Position numbers and translations under genes: made by a program
Notes under the pieces: generated by a model
What the model saw: only the letters and a program-made list of their open reading frames with translations
Told to the model about the DNA's origin: nothing
Database searches by the model: none
In this document: positions 23,337 to 44,294 of the stretch, one piece after another
How positions within the stretch are numbered: position 1 is the first letter of the stretch
How the letters are laid out: each line of letters starts with the position of its first letter
NCBI GenBank assembly: GCA_033675265.1
Contig: JAUJYZ010001445.1
Span: 84,787-148,786, forward strand
Direction of reading: 5' to 3'
From: Actinostola sp. cb2023
Taxonomy: Eukaryota > Cnidaria > Anthozoa > Actiniaria > Actinostolidae
Length of the DNA: 64,000 nucleotides

Positions 23337-23447
23337 TTTGATAGAAGAAGAAAAAGAAACTATGAAATTAAACAATGAAGAAGAAGAAAAAATACATTCA
23401 TCTAAAATAAAAGCAGAAAGACGACATCATGACAGAACCACACCTAG

Positions 23448-23690
23448 AGCAAACAAAACACCAGTGATATTGAAACACGTAATGACATGATGGATTAGCA
23501 TAGAGCAAACAAAACACCAGTGATATTGAAACACGTAATGACATGATGGATTAGCATAGAGCAAACAAAACACCAGTGATATTGAAACAATTAATGACAT
23601 GATGGATTAGCATAGAGCAAACAAAACACCAGTGATATTGAAACACGTAATGACATGATGGATTAGCGAAGACACGAGAAACTGAGACTA
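23448..23690. repeat. 56-bp tandem repeat, four copies
   Basis: Unit includes 'gagcaaacaaaacaccagtg' and 'gacatgatggattagcata'. Near-identical copies. Derived from the receptor 3' flank sequence at 21,225-21,290. Confidence 0.9.
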
Positions 23691-23700
23691 AACAATGAAC

Positions 23701-24887
23701 AGTTTGTGTATACAGCTATTTCAAAAAAGGTTTTCTCGTGTTTCGTGCGTATTGCACATTGTGTATTGCACTTTGCATATTGCATTGTGTATTCGATGCA
23801 TGATTGAAATGCGTCTTAGGTGTATAAAACAGTCATGCCACCACCATATATAGTCATGGGCTTCGATGGAAAGTTATTTGGTTTGTCGACGACATGTTGA
23901 GCTCAGTGAGTAGAAAAATGATTATCTGTATGTCATGCATGAACAATGTATTTATTGAAGGAAAAACGAAATACTTAGTGTAGTAAAGAATATATATTAA
24001 GCTAATTGTGTATACTATTTTAATTTTGATTGTAAAGCGCTATTGGATAAATTAGAAATAGGGCTATATAAATTGATGATTATTATTATATTATTATTAT
24101 TACTACTGGATAGCTTAGTTGTATGGGGCAGTCATTTACGGCTGTGGATCAAAATAATTGAGTGGAACAAAATAGTTGATAGCCTCTAGTTTCATTTGTT
24201 TTCTTCTTCTTTTTGTTCTTTCTTTCTTTTTCATAACTGTGATGTAACATGTACAATGTGAATCAGAATATATATATATACTTATAGATATGACACCATC
24301 ATACAACTATGTAATCATTGTAAAGCAATGTAAAAATGTATTGAATGTGAAAATGTACTGTAAGTCTTGCAATTGGTGTAAAAAATAAAGAAATAAAAAT
24401 TAAATAATAAAATTAAATTAAAAAAAGTAATAATAATAAATTACGGCTTAGGATCCTAGTGTTCCTCCCTCTGTGTCTGCTAAGCTATTTGTGTATACTA
24501 CTAGGTAGCGCGGATGAGGCCGAAATCTTCGTCCCTCAGCATGTATATATGGGTCATTGTTAGTGTTTTACAATTTCCGAAGTAGCGCGCGAACCGCTCA
24601 GAGTCTACAATGGGCGTCAAAATTAGTTGAAAAACACTATACAGTTATCAGCAAAAAACACTATCACCACTATGGATGGTGAGATTACCCACCTGTACAC
24701 TCTCTCCTCCCCTCCCCCCACCGCACAATGTTGATCATCAGGTGCGCTCTTTCGTGGGCAATGATGTATCTTCAACATTGGAGAGAGGGGGAGGGGAGGG
24801 GAGGGGGAGGGGATTTGGATGCGTATAGTTCATATTTCAAACACAAAATGCAATCCTACACCCTCGCAGCTGTGTTTAGTGTCGTTA
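23701..24887. other. Non-coding spacer with a retroposon tail
   Basis: At 24,033-24,110 the tail 'ttgtaaagcgctattggata' ... 'gggctatataaattgatgat' + (ATT)n marks a retroposon 3' end. A purine-rich 'gggggaggggaggg' stretch lies at 24,786-24,812. No exon is supported. Confidence 0.5.
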
Positions 24888-25012
24888 GACTAACTTACCA
24901 TCGAAGCCTCGTTGTCATATATTATATGTGTCTATTTTACTCGCTAAGTGATCAGTGGTAGACACCAAGCTGTCCGTTAGTCAGACTAACTTACCATCGA
25001 AGCCTCGTTGTT
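24888..25012. repeat. Isolated unit of the 96-bp satellite
   Basis: 'gactaacttaccatcgaagc' twice with one intervening 'tatgtgtctattttactcgc' unit. The same unit forms the main array 1.1 kb downstream. Confidence 0.85.
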
Positions 25013-25099
25013 GCTGACGCAGCGAGCGAGCCTGAAGCGAGCGAGCAAGGAAGCAATTCTAATTCATTCACATAAGCAGACAAAATCTCGATTTTTACC

Positions 25100-25170
25100 C
25101 GGCATGCAGTTTCCAAGAACCATCATGCAATTCTCAAGAACCATCATGCAATTCTCAAGAACCATCATCT
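25100..25170. repeat. 20-21 bp triple repeat 'agaaccatcatgcaattctc'
   Basis: Three near-identical tandem copies, with a fourth diverged copy ('gagaaccatcatgcgtt') at about 25,196. No further meaning is evident. Confidence 0.75.
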
Positions 25171-25572
25171 TTTGCAATCCCACATCTCTGAAGCGAGAAC
25201 CATCATGCGTTTTTTCGCGCCAAAATCTCCCACATACGCTATAGCCTGAAGCGATCTTGTGCTTTTTCAAGCTTTCGACGTCAAATTCTGATCGGTCAAA
25301 TAGAGGGTGACAAAACCAAAATCTGTGTCCCTAATTATTTTTGTACATGTGTATGATTAATCTTTAGCCAAGCGTATATCCAGACAAATTTCGTCAAAGC
25401 CCATCACGATCCCCGTATCTTGTTGCTTTTCGTAGGGAATTGTGTAGTTCAGAAGATCACCGTATTAATTGAGCTGATTAGTGCCGGCTGACCGTGTGTC
25501 AGTTTCAAGTGTGAATATTCGCAATGAAATCTCAATTATAAGTAATACATTAGTTATTCGTAAGCTATTCAG

Positions 25573-25925
25573 TTAAACCCCGGAAGGGGGGGGGGCACTA
25601 AGGGTATTTTTGGGTAGGGGTGTGCCCGCGGACACCCAAAAAACCCTGACCCTATCCCAGACTAAAGTTTAAAAATGTATACCCTATCCCAGATTGAAAG
25701 CGTGCTAAAGGGATATGTAAACTGATAGCGACTGATAATGGCGTTATTGCGGAAACCATACCCTATACCAGACCAAAACGTACCACATCCTAGACTAAAA
25801 GTGCAAAAACGATACCCTACCCCAGACCTGGGAGCTCAAAAACCATACCCTATCCCGCGGCACATACCCGTATAGCTTATATAGGGGAGTACCCCCCCCC
25901 CCCCCCCTCCCCCCCGGGAGTTAAA
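25573..25925. mobile_element. CCCTATC-motif element with G-run and C-run ends
   Basis: Begins 'aaccccggaaggggggg' and ends with a long C run followed by 'ccgggagtt'. The interior has repeated 'ataccctatcccagac' motifs about 60-80 bp apart. Same family as 12,063-12,370 and 53,120-53,455. Confidence 0.65.
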
Positions 25926-26085
25926 CAAAGAAAGGTAGACTCGTCTAATAATTTGCATACTTGTCACTTGGCATAAAACAAAGCATTTCATAACTACAAT
26001 AGTCTAAGCTCTCCGGCACCAACTCTTATCCACAACTACTAACATTGCATTCACCGTCAGCATTTACTGCTGTTAGGTAGCCTAG

Positions 26086-26690
26086 TCATATATTATATGT
26101 GTCTATTTTACTCGCTAAGTGATCAGCGGTAGACACCAATGCAAGCTGTCTGATAGTCAGACTAACTTACCATCGAAGCCTCGTTGTCATATATTATATG
26201 TGTCTATTTTACTCGCTAAGTGATCAGCGGTAGACACCAAGCTGTCTGATAGTCAGACTAACTTACCATCGAAGCCTCGTTGTCATATATTATATGTGTC
26301 TATTTTACTCACTAAGTGATCAGCGGTAGACACCAAGCTGTCTGATAGTCAGACTAACTTACCATCGAAGCCTCGTTGTCATATATTATATGTGTCTATT
26401 TTACTCACTAATTGATCAGCGGTAGACACCAAGCCGTCTGATAGTCAGACTAACTTACCATCGAAGCCTCGTTGTCATATATTATATGTGTCTATTTTAC
26501 TCACTAATTGATCAGCGGTAGACACCAAGCCGTCTGATAGTCAGACTAACTTACCATCGAAGCCTCGTTGTCATATATTATATGTGTCTATTTTACTCAC
26601 TAATTGATCATCGGTAAACACCAAGCTGTCTGATAGTCAGACTAACTTACCATCAAAGCCTCGTTGTCATATGTGTCTATTTTACTCAAT
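26086..26690. repeat. 96-bp satellite array, about six copies
   Basis: Unit of 96 bp from 'tcatatattatatgtgtcta' to 'ccatcgaagcctcgttg'. Copies differ at a few positions, for example ctcgctaagtg or ctcactaattg, and the last copy is truncated. Confidence 0.92.
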
Positions 26691-26862
26691 TAATTAAAAT
26701 ACCAAACCATGAATAAGAATCCTGAGATTCTAGTGGGTTTCGAGTCAGTAATCAGTAACACGGTTAATACAGACCCGCCACGAGGGAAATACAGTAAATA
26801 CAGTACATCACAGTAAGTACAAGTTATTTATACAGTTTTCCAAAGGTTTTTATTTATTCAAA

Positions 26863-27217
26863 TAACACGCGTACGATAGGAATACAGTTATTAACACGAG
26901 TAAACTACTAGACTTTAATAGAGAACACGCGTACGATAGGAATACATTTATCAACACAAGTAAACTACTAGACTTTAATAGAGAACACGCGTACGATATG
27001 AATACAGTTATTAACACGAGTAAACTACAAGATTTTAATAGATAACACGCGCGTACGATAGGAATACAGTTATTAACACGAGTAAACTACTAGACTTTAA
27101 TAGAGAACACGCGTGCGATAGGAATACAGTTATTAACACGAGTAAACTACTAGACTTTAATAGAGAACACGCGTACGATAGGAATACATTCATCAACACG
27201 AGTAAACTACTAGACTT
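26863..27217. repeat. 60-bp satellite array, first block
   Basis: Six tandem 60-bp units with 'aacacgcgtacgataggaat' and 'taaactactagactttaata'. The same satellite resumes at 27,666. The two blocks were one array split by the element at 27,220-27,665. Confidence 0.95.
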
Positions 27218-27219
27218 TA

Positions 27220-27665
27220 AGAGGATATTTATTTCAACATCGCGTAATATCCGCCAAAAGCGCCAAAAACCAGCCCTTTTGGACAGTTTGAATTTCGATT
27301 TTCGCTTTGGATTAACACTCTAATTTTATTTTAACCATGCACAAACTATTAAAAACAAAGTAAATTGTCTGCCTAAAGCTGTTTTAGCGTTGTACAAAGC
27401 CATTTTCCTGCTTTTTGTTTCAAATTTGAGGTAATTCAGGGGAAAACATCAGCAATACTAGCAAATATACAGAGACAGCCCATGTGGACAGTTTTCAAAT
27501 CAAATTTTCACTTTGGATTAACACTCTAATTTCACTTTTACCGATCAAAAACCATTACAAATACCTTAAACTCTTTACTAAAGCAGTTTTAGCCTTGTAC
27601 AAAACGTATTCTCCATGCTATTGGTTTTTGGCGCTCAATACGCGCGTTCGTAAAAAATATCCTCT
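27220..27665. mobile_element. TA-flanked TIR element inserted in the 60-bp satellite
   Basis: Ends 'agaggatattt' and 'aatatcctct' are inverted, and TA occurs on both sides (27,218-27,219 and 27,666-27,667), so removing the element restores the satellite unit. The interior is two diverged direct copies of about 135 bp ('ctttggattaacactctaat' in both). Related sequence lies at 45,803-46,040 and 48,250-48,420. Confidence 0.85.
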
Positions 27666-28107
27666 TAATAGAGAACACGCGTACGATTGGAATACATTTA
27701 TTAACACGAGTAAACTACTAGACTTTAATAGAGAACACGCGTACGATTGGAATACATTTATTAACACGAGTAAACTACTAGACTTTAATAGAGAACACGC
27801 GTACGATAGGAATACATTCATCAACACCAGTAAACTACTAGACTTTAATAGAGAACACGCGTACGATTGGAATACATTTATTAACACGAGTAAACTACTA
27901 GACTTTAATAGAGAACACGCGTACGATTGGAATACATTTATTAACACGAGTAAACTACTAGACTTTAATAGAGAACACGCGTACGATTGGAATACATTTA
28001 TTAACACGAGTAAACTACTAGACTTTAATAGAGAACACGCGTACGATGGGAATACATTTATTAACACGAGTAAACTACTAGACTTTAATAGAGAACACGC
28101 TAACTTG
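27666..28107. repeat. 60-bp satellite array, second block
   Basis: Seven to eight units. Because 60 is a multiple of three, both strands stay open; the plus frame repeats a 20-residue NREHAYDWNTFINTSKLLDF-type unit. I read this as a satellite, not a gene. Many units carry tttatt, which is AATAAA on the minus strand, in the 3' flank of the EF-hand gene. Confidence 0.93.
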
Positions 28108-28189
28108 TAATATCAAGGAGATGTCTAAACGGAATCAAATAGAAACACTTATAGGAAACTGATTGATAAACACACGTGGGTTTTACTCT

Positions 28190-36773
<8,584 letters not shown>

Positions 36774-37422
36774 CGTGTTCGTAGAACTTCAAGTGTTGAA
36801 ATGCAGTCTCATATGAGCACATCTCTTGGTTGGGACGTTGATAAACTATGTAAGAACTGATTTTGATTGGCTAAGACGTAATACCTTTCTTACTGATCCA
36901 CCCTCTCATTGGTCGCTTCCTCTATTGTGCTGGTTCTGCGTGGAATTATTCTCTTCACATGTGATTGTAATCCTAATCACTAATTAATGAGCTTGTGTCA
37001 TTTCTTATACCCCATTCACACCAAGGCTTAAACATGGTTTAAGGTGGTTTAACTAAACAGGTTTAGAAATTTATCTACTAATGCCATGCAACCTTTGGCA
37101 AAAAACTGCTGGTAAACTGTCCTTTTTGTTGCATAGTATAAATTCCAGGTAGTTTGATTCTTAACTAAAAGGTTTGGTACGTGTGAATGGGGTATTAAAT
37201 TAGATATTTGGATCTTAAGTCGAGGACGTCGAAGTTCGATCAAATAAAGTATTTTGTTGTCTAATGTTTTATTATTATATATGAGCACATCTCTTGGTAG
37301 AGAGAGGATTATTGCTTTATATACGAGGAGATTAAGGGAACTGTGAACTGACTGGTACTGAAGTATCCCTTAACCCTTAGCCCTTAGCTTGTTCCAACTT
37401 CCAAACACAAAACAATACACCT
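36774..37422. other. 5' flank of the EF-hand gene
   Basis: Upstream of the ATG at 36,773. It should contain the promoter, but no TATA box can be placed with confidence. The block to about 37,410 is repeated, inverted and diverged, at 44,555-45,790, so the duplicated unit included promoter plus exon 1. Confidence 0.5.
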
Positions 37423-38569
37423 TATTCACGCGTGCTGGTTTTCGAGATCAGAATACTAGGATCTTTCACATACAAATGACCACTGCCATCTGAAAAAGCA
37501 ATTATTCATCAATATTTTTGCAATAGTATTTTCAATAGTATTTGATAAAATGCCGAGAAGATATCGTAAATGACATTTATAGGGTTTAGTATGGGATTTT
37601 GTCGTTATGTACGTTATGCGAAATTGCTTAATTTCAAGTTTTAATACTTTCCACTAAAAGAAGATATTGATATAAGATAAGGGTAAAAGTTTTAGTGCAA
37701 AATGACATGTCCTTGCGGAGTTATGAACGTTTATAATTCTGAAAATACATCAGAACGAGCTAGCTTGGTACGCATGAAGGCAAAATCCCATACTAAACCC
37801 TATAAATGTCATTTACGATATAATCTCGGGATTTTATCCAATACTATTGAAATTATAACCAAACACTGATTTGATCACTATAATCGTTTTTATCGAAATA
37901 TTAATTTAGGCTTCAGTTCTCCTTTAAAGCGTCTAGTTGAAATAGGTGTATAATTTATATAATCAGGAGCCCATTGCTAGGAGCCTCCCTCTAGTAATAG
38001 GTTCATACGACATCATTTGCACAAATTGTGCTATTTTTAGATATGCAAATGTCCGACTGATAAGCCATCAAAAAGTCAGTTTGTATGATCAATATAAGCC
38101 CAGGAATTACAGTATTATGCAATTAACCATTGCTAATCCATGTCAAGATAATAGTACGAAACTAGGCTTAACAAACGGTTTAAGCCAATTTATATTCATA
38201 TAAATTAAAGTTAATAATACAACCATTAGCTTTAATCAAATGGACGCATATTAGATTCAATGGAATGTAAACTAATAATTGACCAGCAACAAAGCAGGCT
38301 TTGTTCAAAGTAAACACTGTAATGCAATATACTATTAGGACAATTACAAGGGTACAAGGGTCACTTATGGTATCACATGTCCTGGCATGGTTTAATTGCA
38401 CCAGCCAATCATGTCACAGCATGCCAGGCTGTCAGTCCATGTTGTGGCATGTTTGCGTTGTCGATTGCAGTCATTCATTCCGATCAAAACAGCTATCGAT
38501 ATACACGTAATTCTACATTGAGTCAGCTTGCGGTACACAAGATTTATTCTCTAGTTCTATTTTAACCTC

Positions 38570-40470
38570 AGTGTTGGAGTGGATATTTCTTCCTAAACTG
38601 TGCTTGTCACTGTATGCCTGCTACGCGTCAGTTTGGCGACGATCACAACCGTTGATGATAATTGATCGACCACGCGGTTTTGAAGGCCATGCCTGCAGAT
38701 CCTCGTGAGCTACAAATGTACATCGATTGAATGTGACTTTATACATATGGCTTGGGCAATAGCCTGAAGCTCTTCAACAAAGACTAACTGGCTCTCAAGT
38801 TACGGGACCGATCTTCTATGCGGAGTGTTTTGAAAGAACACCACAGCCACAGGACGGCGACACCCCGTCGGGCGCTGAATCCTTTACCACGGAGAAGTTT
38901 CTTCGCATCAGAGTTAAGTATTCCCTTTTACATACTTGTATTACATCTATATAGGAGCAAATATTTCCGGGATTGTCATATTATTATACGTGCAATTTCA
39001 TACCTGCCAACCCCCCGGACTCGCAAATCTGGAGACTGGAAAATTAGGCTACATTTGCGTGCTTTAATGCCAAAATACAAAATGGATAGATTCCAAGATC
39101 AAGAGGCCCCGCGTATACCTCGTGGTCTGGTATGGACGTGACGGTACTGTACTTTTGTACGTCATCGTCTTTTGAAAACTTTGTTCAAAGATCTGATCGT
39201 CTCAACCAACTTTCCACCGATTTGAATTTCCAGCGGGCTAGATGTGAAAGTTTTATATCAGCCTTGTGTGACGAAACTAAGGGCGGCCTCTATAAGGAGG
39301 CTATAGTAGTCATGACGAACTTAGTCACTAACTTAGTGGTCTGCAATTTAAGCAAATCCAGGTCGTGCGAGTTCGAATCAGTTCGAAAGCCGGCTGAATT
39401 AGATTCCCAAGGAAGCACCTGGAGATCACAGTAACTGTAATACTCACAGAGATACAGCTCTTGTGGTAGGCCAAGTTTCTCTGCTGCTTCCAGGACGCCA
39501 ATTAGATACGTGCATTGTATAGTCAAGTCCGATTTGAAGTGTTGTCCCCGCCAAAATAATTATTTGCCGTTTTCGAGCTAAATACGATTTCAAGTCACAA
39601 TGAGCACCGAGAAAAGGTAGCCTGAGCAAAATATATTTACTTTTGAGCAAAATTGACCAAAATTGTTATGGAACAATAGGCCAAAAGCACGGGAGCTGTT
39701 AAATCAGGAAAGCGATAATTAAAAAATCCAATTATATATGGCGTGGTGATTGGCTTACGAAGGCAAAAGCGCCAAATTTGAGTTTCATTCTGAAATATAT
39801 TGAAGGACAAGACGATATACCTACTTTTGGCTTTACGATCATTTACTGGTTATTCAGTGAAACACAGACTTTAAAAGAAAATTGGCCGTGGGAAGTTGCG
39901 AAACTTGCAATTTCCTTTACGAACAGGAGGTCTGCGATGTGTTCAAAAACAGTGATTGGTGATTCTTTGATTCTATTGGTTCGGCTTGGGATCGCAAAAC
40001 GCCTCAGTCGGATAATATGATGCTCTGACGTGATTTGTATGGGGTAAAGTTACAATTTCAAATGAGAACACAACTGGGTTTATTTCTGTGTATACAATTT
40101 GTTGAATCCCCTGGTTCAAACATGTATATATAAAGCATGAATACAGAAAACAGGCAAAAACCTCACTAAAAAATGACACTATTATGATGTACTGTGTCTC
40201 CCGGTAATGTATATCAAGTCACAATTTTGCGGCAATAATGCTTCGTAGCATCGAATATTGAGAATGAGAATTCATAAATAATTTGGCACTTGATTGCCAC
40301 AGCTCTCCCATCGCGACAAAGCGACAAAGGAGATCAATAGTCTCGAAGGATATTCTAGTTTGGTGACCTTTGGTACACTGATCAACACGTCATGCTCGAT
40401 TAATTTGAAACCTTCCACGTACTTATAACTGATTTTAAACTATTACAGAAAAGATTTGTTTCGTTAAACA
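38570..40470. other. Unassigned internal sequence with weak ORFs
   Basis: A minus-strand frame around 39,440-39,526 reads 'LIGVLEAAEKLGLPQELYL' and meets a perfect GTGAGT donor, so it may be a real or former exon. Plus-strand frames at 38,818-39,141 and 39,132-39,434 have no domain. No gene model can be built. Confidence 0.3.
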
Positions 40471-40473
40471 GCT

Positions 40474-40728
40474 TTAAAAGGTAATATTTGAGCGATATTC
40501 TGGATGATCAAGGGCATCGCAGCACGAGGCCATCCTTTGTTGCCATGTGGCTTGAGGTGTGGAATTCAATATCTTTTCGACTGAAGCAAATGCCCACGGT
40601 CGATTTTCGTAAAATTCCGTGAAATGGCCGATACAATGGTCTACTTCCAGATTTAGAAGTTTTCGGAGAGTATATTGCAATAACGCGGGAAATATGCCAG
40701 ATTTCTTTTCAGCCAATCCGAACTTAGA
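40474..40728 (-). CDS. Unassigned ORF fragment, about 84 codons
   Basis: Open minus-strand frame with protein-like composition ('AEKKSGIFPALLQYTLRKLL', 'ENRPWAFASVEKILN', 'WQQRMASCCDALDHPEYR') ending in a stop at 40,474. No ATG is present at its start; the frame opens just after a stop near 40,730. I do not recognise the family. It may be an exon of a decayed transposon gene carried by the extra internal part of element D. Confidence 0.3.
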   Translation of the reverse strand, partial: SKFGLAEKKSGIFPALLQYTLRKLLNLEVDHCIGHFTEFYENRPWAFASVEKILNSTPQATWQQRMASCCDALDHPEYRSNITF

Positions 40729-41802
40729 ATTTTAATTGGTTAATCCCATTACGGTTTTGCTTGCACTGCGGTTCAGCACTATCATTCTTATACTTAAGTA
40801 TTAAAAGCGGCTGTTTAACGTAGTTAACACTGTACATATTAAGACAGTGTTGAAATACATTTTATTTCTATAAGTAGAGAACCTGCTGACCAATTCAAAG
40901 TCCTACTAAGTTCCTCACATATGTACACACATATTTACACCTTGATTTCTCTGTCAAATTTATGTAAAACCATTATGTAGCCTCCGCCGCTACAGTATTA
41001 TACAGGTATTCTGTTTATTATAATGCATTGGGTCTGCATTCTCTACTGGCTGCGAATTTAATTTTGCTTGCAGAACCTACAGCCACTATACAAGAGGCTT
41101 TAGAGGGCACCGATGTCCAGTTCATCTTACTGCCGATATGGGGCACTGGGTGGTTGGTCGAAAGAATTTATGCACTGGTTCTGTGCAGCGACGTACATAA
41201 CAAGGGCATGGGCTGAATGTCCTGTAAACAGTTCTATTATTTGGCAGCAGTTCATCATTTTCACATTCGTTCTGGTTATTCAGGAATAATGTTCTAATTA
41301 ATTATTATCCTTGTTTTATTTTTGGTTTTGTCTATGGGGAATACACTCTGTGTATTTGTGGGGATTAGTTGCTCCCATACTGGTCACTTTTGCCCCATAG
41401 ACTTATGGTTTATTATCAATGAAGGGGTTGTATGTGAGTTATACCCTTATCACCCTCAGTAGGGGTTGTATGTGATTTACACCCCTCAGCGACCCAGGGG
41501 ATTATCATCGGTAGGGGTAGTATGTGAGTTACACCCCGGCGACCCGAGGGATATCACTGGAGAGAGTCCTCAGCGACCCAGGGGATCATCATCGGTAGGG
41601 GTAGTATGTGAGTTACACCCCGGCGACCCGAGGGATATCACTCGAGAGAGGATTATCACCTCTCTTTGTCATGCACTGACCAGTATGCCAATTATGCGTG
41701 GAGCATGGATCTGCGGCAGCAGATGGAGACCTAATTCCCATTCCCCATTACTCCACAAAACTGTGTTGTTATGTCTAATGGGTTGGAAGTATTAATAGGA
41801 AA

Positions 41803-42025
41803 ACTGAAGCCTAAATGTATCTATAGATAAAAACAAAGAGAATGTTGTGTACATTCATTTTCTGAAATAATGTCCAATTGTTTTTATTTTTATGGAGAAG
41901 AAACTTGAGTTGTAATTGTAAAAAGACATGTATTTCACTCCAGTAAGTATTCCCCATGTAATTATTCCCAATTAAAGGAGAACTGAAGTCTAAATGTATC
42001 TATAGATAAAAACAAAGAGAATGTT
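41803..42025. repeat. Direct repeat pair 'aactgaag..taaatgtatctatag'
   Basis: The segment 'ctaaatgtatctatagataa' + 'aaacaaagagaatgttgtgt' occurs at 41,812-41,865 and 41,991-42,045. The second copy starts with 'aaaggagaactgaag', which is inverted at 37,911-37,925. Confidence 0.7.
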
Positions 42026-42104
42026 GTGTACATTCATTTTCTGAAATAATTTCCAATACTCCAGTTTCGCGTTGTTTAGAGATGACCGCTGTCCTTGACA
42101 AAAG

Positions 42105-42262
42105 ACGCATTTGTACAGGCTTAGCCTCGATTCAGAAAACAGTCCGTGCAATTCAAAATTGTTTCTATTGTTTCATGTCAACATTTTTTCGTGTTCTTGT
42201 TGATATTTGTGAATAATTTACACTGACTCGAGGCTAAGCTTGTACAAATGCGTCTGATGTCA
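42105..42262. mobile_element. Fold-back, gacgcatttgtaca ends
   Basis: 'agacgcatttgtacaggctt' + 'agcctcga' pairs with 'tcgaggctaagcttgtacaa' + 'atgcgtc'. About 28-bp arms around a 100-bp loop. Confidence 0.75.
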
Positions 42263-42552
42263 ATAAGTACAGCGGTTTTACAGCGGGATCTGTGAACGCG
42301 AAATTAAGGGACTATTGTTTTTATTTTTATGGAGAAGAAACTTGAATTTTAATTGTAAAAAATATATGGATTACCGCTGAATTGAGCGCGGCTCACTTCA
42401 GTAATTATTTCCCATGAAAACGGCAAAGTGGCGGATGATATATCATATTGAACGTAAAATATGATGATATCTAAGAAAGACTGGCAAAAATGAATACTCA
42501 AGCTAAGTAATGCTAATATAAGACATATAAGCCATCAGCACGTTGAGGTTCA

Positions 42553-42962
42553 TTGGATCCCGGGGGGGAGGGGGGACTCCGATATCAAAGTGGCAGGGAT
42601 GCTCGTCGTCCCTTTTAGGGTTTATTTCGTGTTTTGGTCCCACTTAGGGTGTCAGAAATAAAAATGACCACCAATAGCGTTTTCCGGTCCCTTTTAAGGT
42701 ATTCAATCAACAGCGATATTTTAAAACTTCCTTTTAATAACATCGCTCTGTATTGTGTCACTTAAACTTGTAAGAGTGGAAGGCGTTTGATGCTAAGTGT
42801 CTTTATACTATTAAAATGAATTTTTAAATTGGTTCCTTTTAGGGGTAAAAATATTCGCTGCCACGCCCACCAAGACAAGACTCCGGTCCCTTTTAGGGGT
42901 CATTTTCAAAATTTTCGACGAGCATCCCTACCCCCTTTTATAAGGGAGTCCCCCCCCCCGGG
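42553..42962. mobile_element. TIR element with cccggggggg ends
   Basis: Starts 'cccgggggggaggggggact' and ends 'agtcccccccccggg'. Adjacent 'agggatgctcgtcg'/'cgacgagcatccct' are also inverted. The interior repeats 'ggtcccttttagggg'. No ORF with a domain. Confidence 0.8.
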
Positions 42963-43197
42963 CATTGGATATATTAGAGCAATGATTGGCAGTATTTTCC
43001 CCCATTGAATCACGATTCCCAAAGCACAACTAAAGTGAAGTATTAAACGAATTGAGTTGAAACAAACAAGTACATAACTTTGCTTCCTGGTCGCCAAACT
43101 GTTCCCCTTGCGAATATCGTAGATACCATAACTGCATACTGAACACTGAACGCTTCATTCACTGAAGATGACCGAAAGCAGCAGCTTAAAGACCACA

Positions 43198-43372
43198 TGA
43201 TGCTCTTCAAAATGCTGTCTCAGTTTTTTGATTCGTTTCCTAGTTTAAGAGATATAGTCTCACTGGTTTCTGGTTGTTTGTAGTAAAAAACAAGTGTATC
43301 AACTTCGAGGTCAAATCTTTTCCGAAGTAAATAAAACAGGAAAAAACTGAGACAACATTTCGAAGAGCAACA
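43198..43372. mobile_element. Fold-back element
   Basis: 'tgatgctcttcaaaatgctg' + 'tctcagttttt' is inverted at the right end ('aaaaactgagacaacattt', 'cgaagagca'), around a loop near 43,285. Confidence 0.7.
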
Positions 43373-43646
43373 TGTGTTCTTAAGCTTTAAAGAATGGTTT
43401 AATCCCGAGGGACTTGGGACTTCAGACGTGAGGACAGTCAAGTTTCGTAAAAATCGCAATAATAAAAAAAAACGCCTGGAAAATTAAAAAGGTTTTTGCT
43501 GAACAAGATTATATGTTTATTCAGCTTTTTAAAAATGTATATTTGTTAATACTTTATAACGACCATAGCATGATTATCAGACACCGCTGACCACTTTTGC
43601 TAACTTTGCCATAATAGCCTATGCTGTAGATATTCGGACGGTTTCA

Positions 43647-44294
43647 GCTAACGTAAGACTAATGTCTCTACTATAATCTGTCCTTGAGGTCTAACGTAAG
43701 ACTAATGTCTCTACTATAATCTGTCCTTGAGGTCTAACGTAAGACTAATGTCTCTACTATAATCTGTCCTTGAGGTCTAACGTAAGACTAATGTCTCTAC
43801 TATAATCTGTCCTTGAGGTCTAACGTAAGACTAATGTCTCTACTATAATCTGTCCTTGAGGTCTAACGTAAGACTAATGTCTCTACTATAATCTGTCCTT
43901 GAGGTCTAACGTAAGACTAATGTCTCTACTATAATCTGTCCTTGAGGTCTAACGTAAGACTAATGTCTCTACTATAATCTGTCCTTGAGGTCTAACGTAA
44001 GACTAATGTCTCTACTATAATCTGTCCTTGAGGTCTAACGTAAGACTAATGTCTCTACTATAATCTGTCCTTGAGGTCTAACGTAAGACTAATGTCTCTA
44101 CTATAATCTGTCCTTGAGGTCTAACGTAAGACTAATGTCTCTACTATAATCTGTCCTTGAGGTCTAACGTAAGACTAATGTCTCTACTATAATCTGTCCT
44201 TGAGGTCTAACGTAAGACTAATGTCTCTATTATAATCTGTCCTTGAGGTCTAACGTAAGACTAATGTCTCTACTATAATCTGTCCTTGAGGTCT
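43647..44294. repeat. 43-bp satellite array, 15 copies
   Basis: Fifteen tandem copies of a 43-bp unit ('gtctaacgtaagactaatgt', 'ctctactataatctgtcctt', 'gag'). By eye all are identical except one base near 44,229 (ctattat for ctactat), so the array is very young or homogenised. Confidence 0.97.

Larger units (their letters stand above)
37423..41815. mobile_element. Element D, inverted mosaic copy with extra internal sequence
   Basis: 37,423-37,800 and 38,170-38,560 match, in inverted or rearranged order, the 30,150-30,790 part of element D. 41,340-41,802 matches 29,490-29,900 inverted ('gtcatgcactgaccagtatg', 'gtgtaactcacatac'-type repeats). About 2.6 kb between (38,570-41,200) is absent from the 29-kb copy and is either a later insertion or the internal part of a longer element. 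Confidence 0.6.

Noticed and set aside
43647..44294. CRISPR-like array
   Set aside because: The 43-bp units are contiguous with no unique spacers, in a eukaryotic genome: a satellite.
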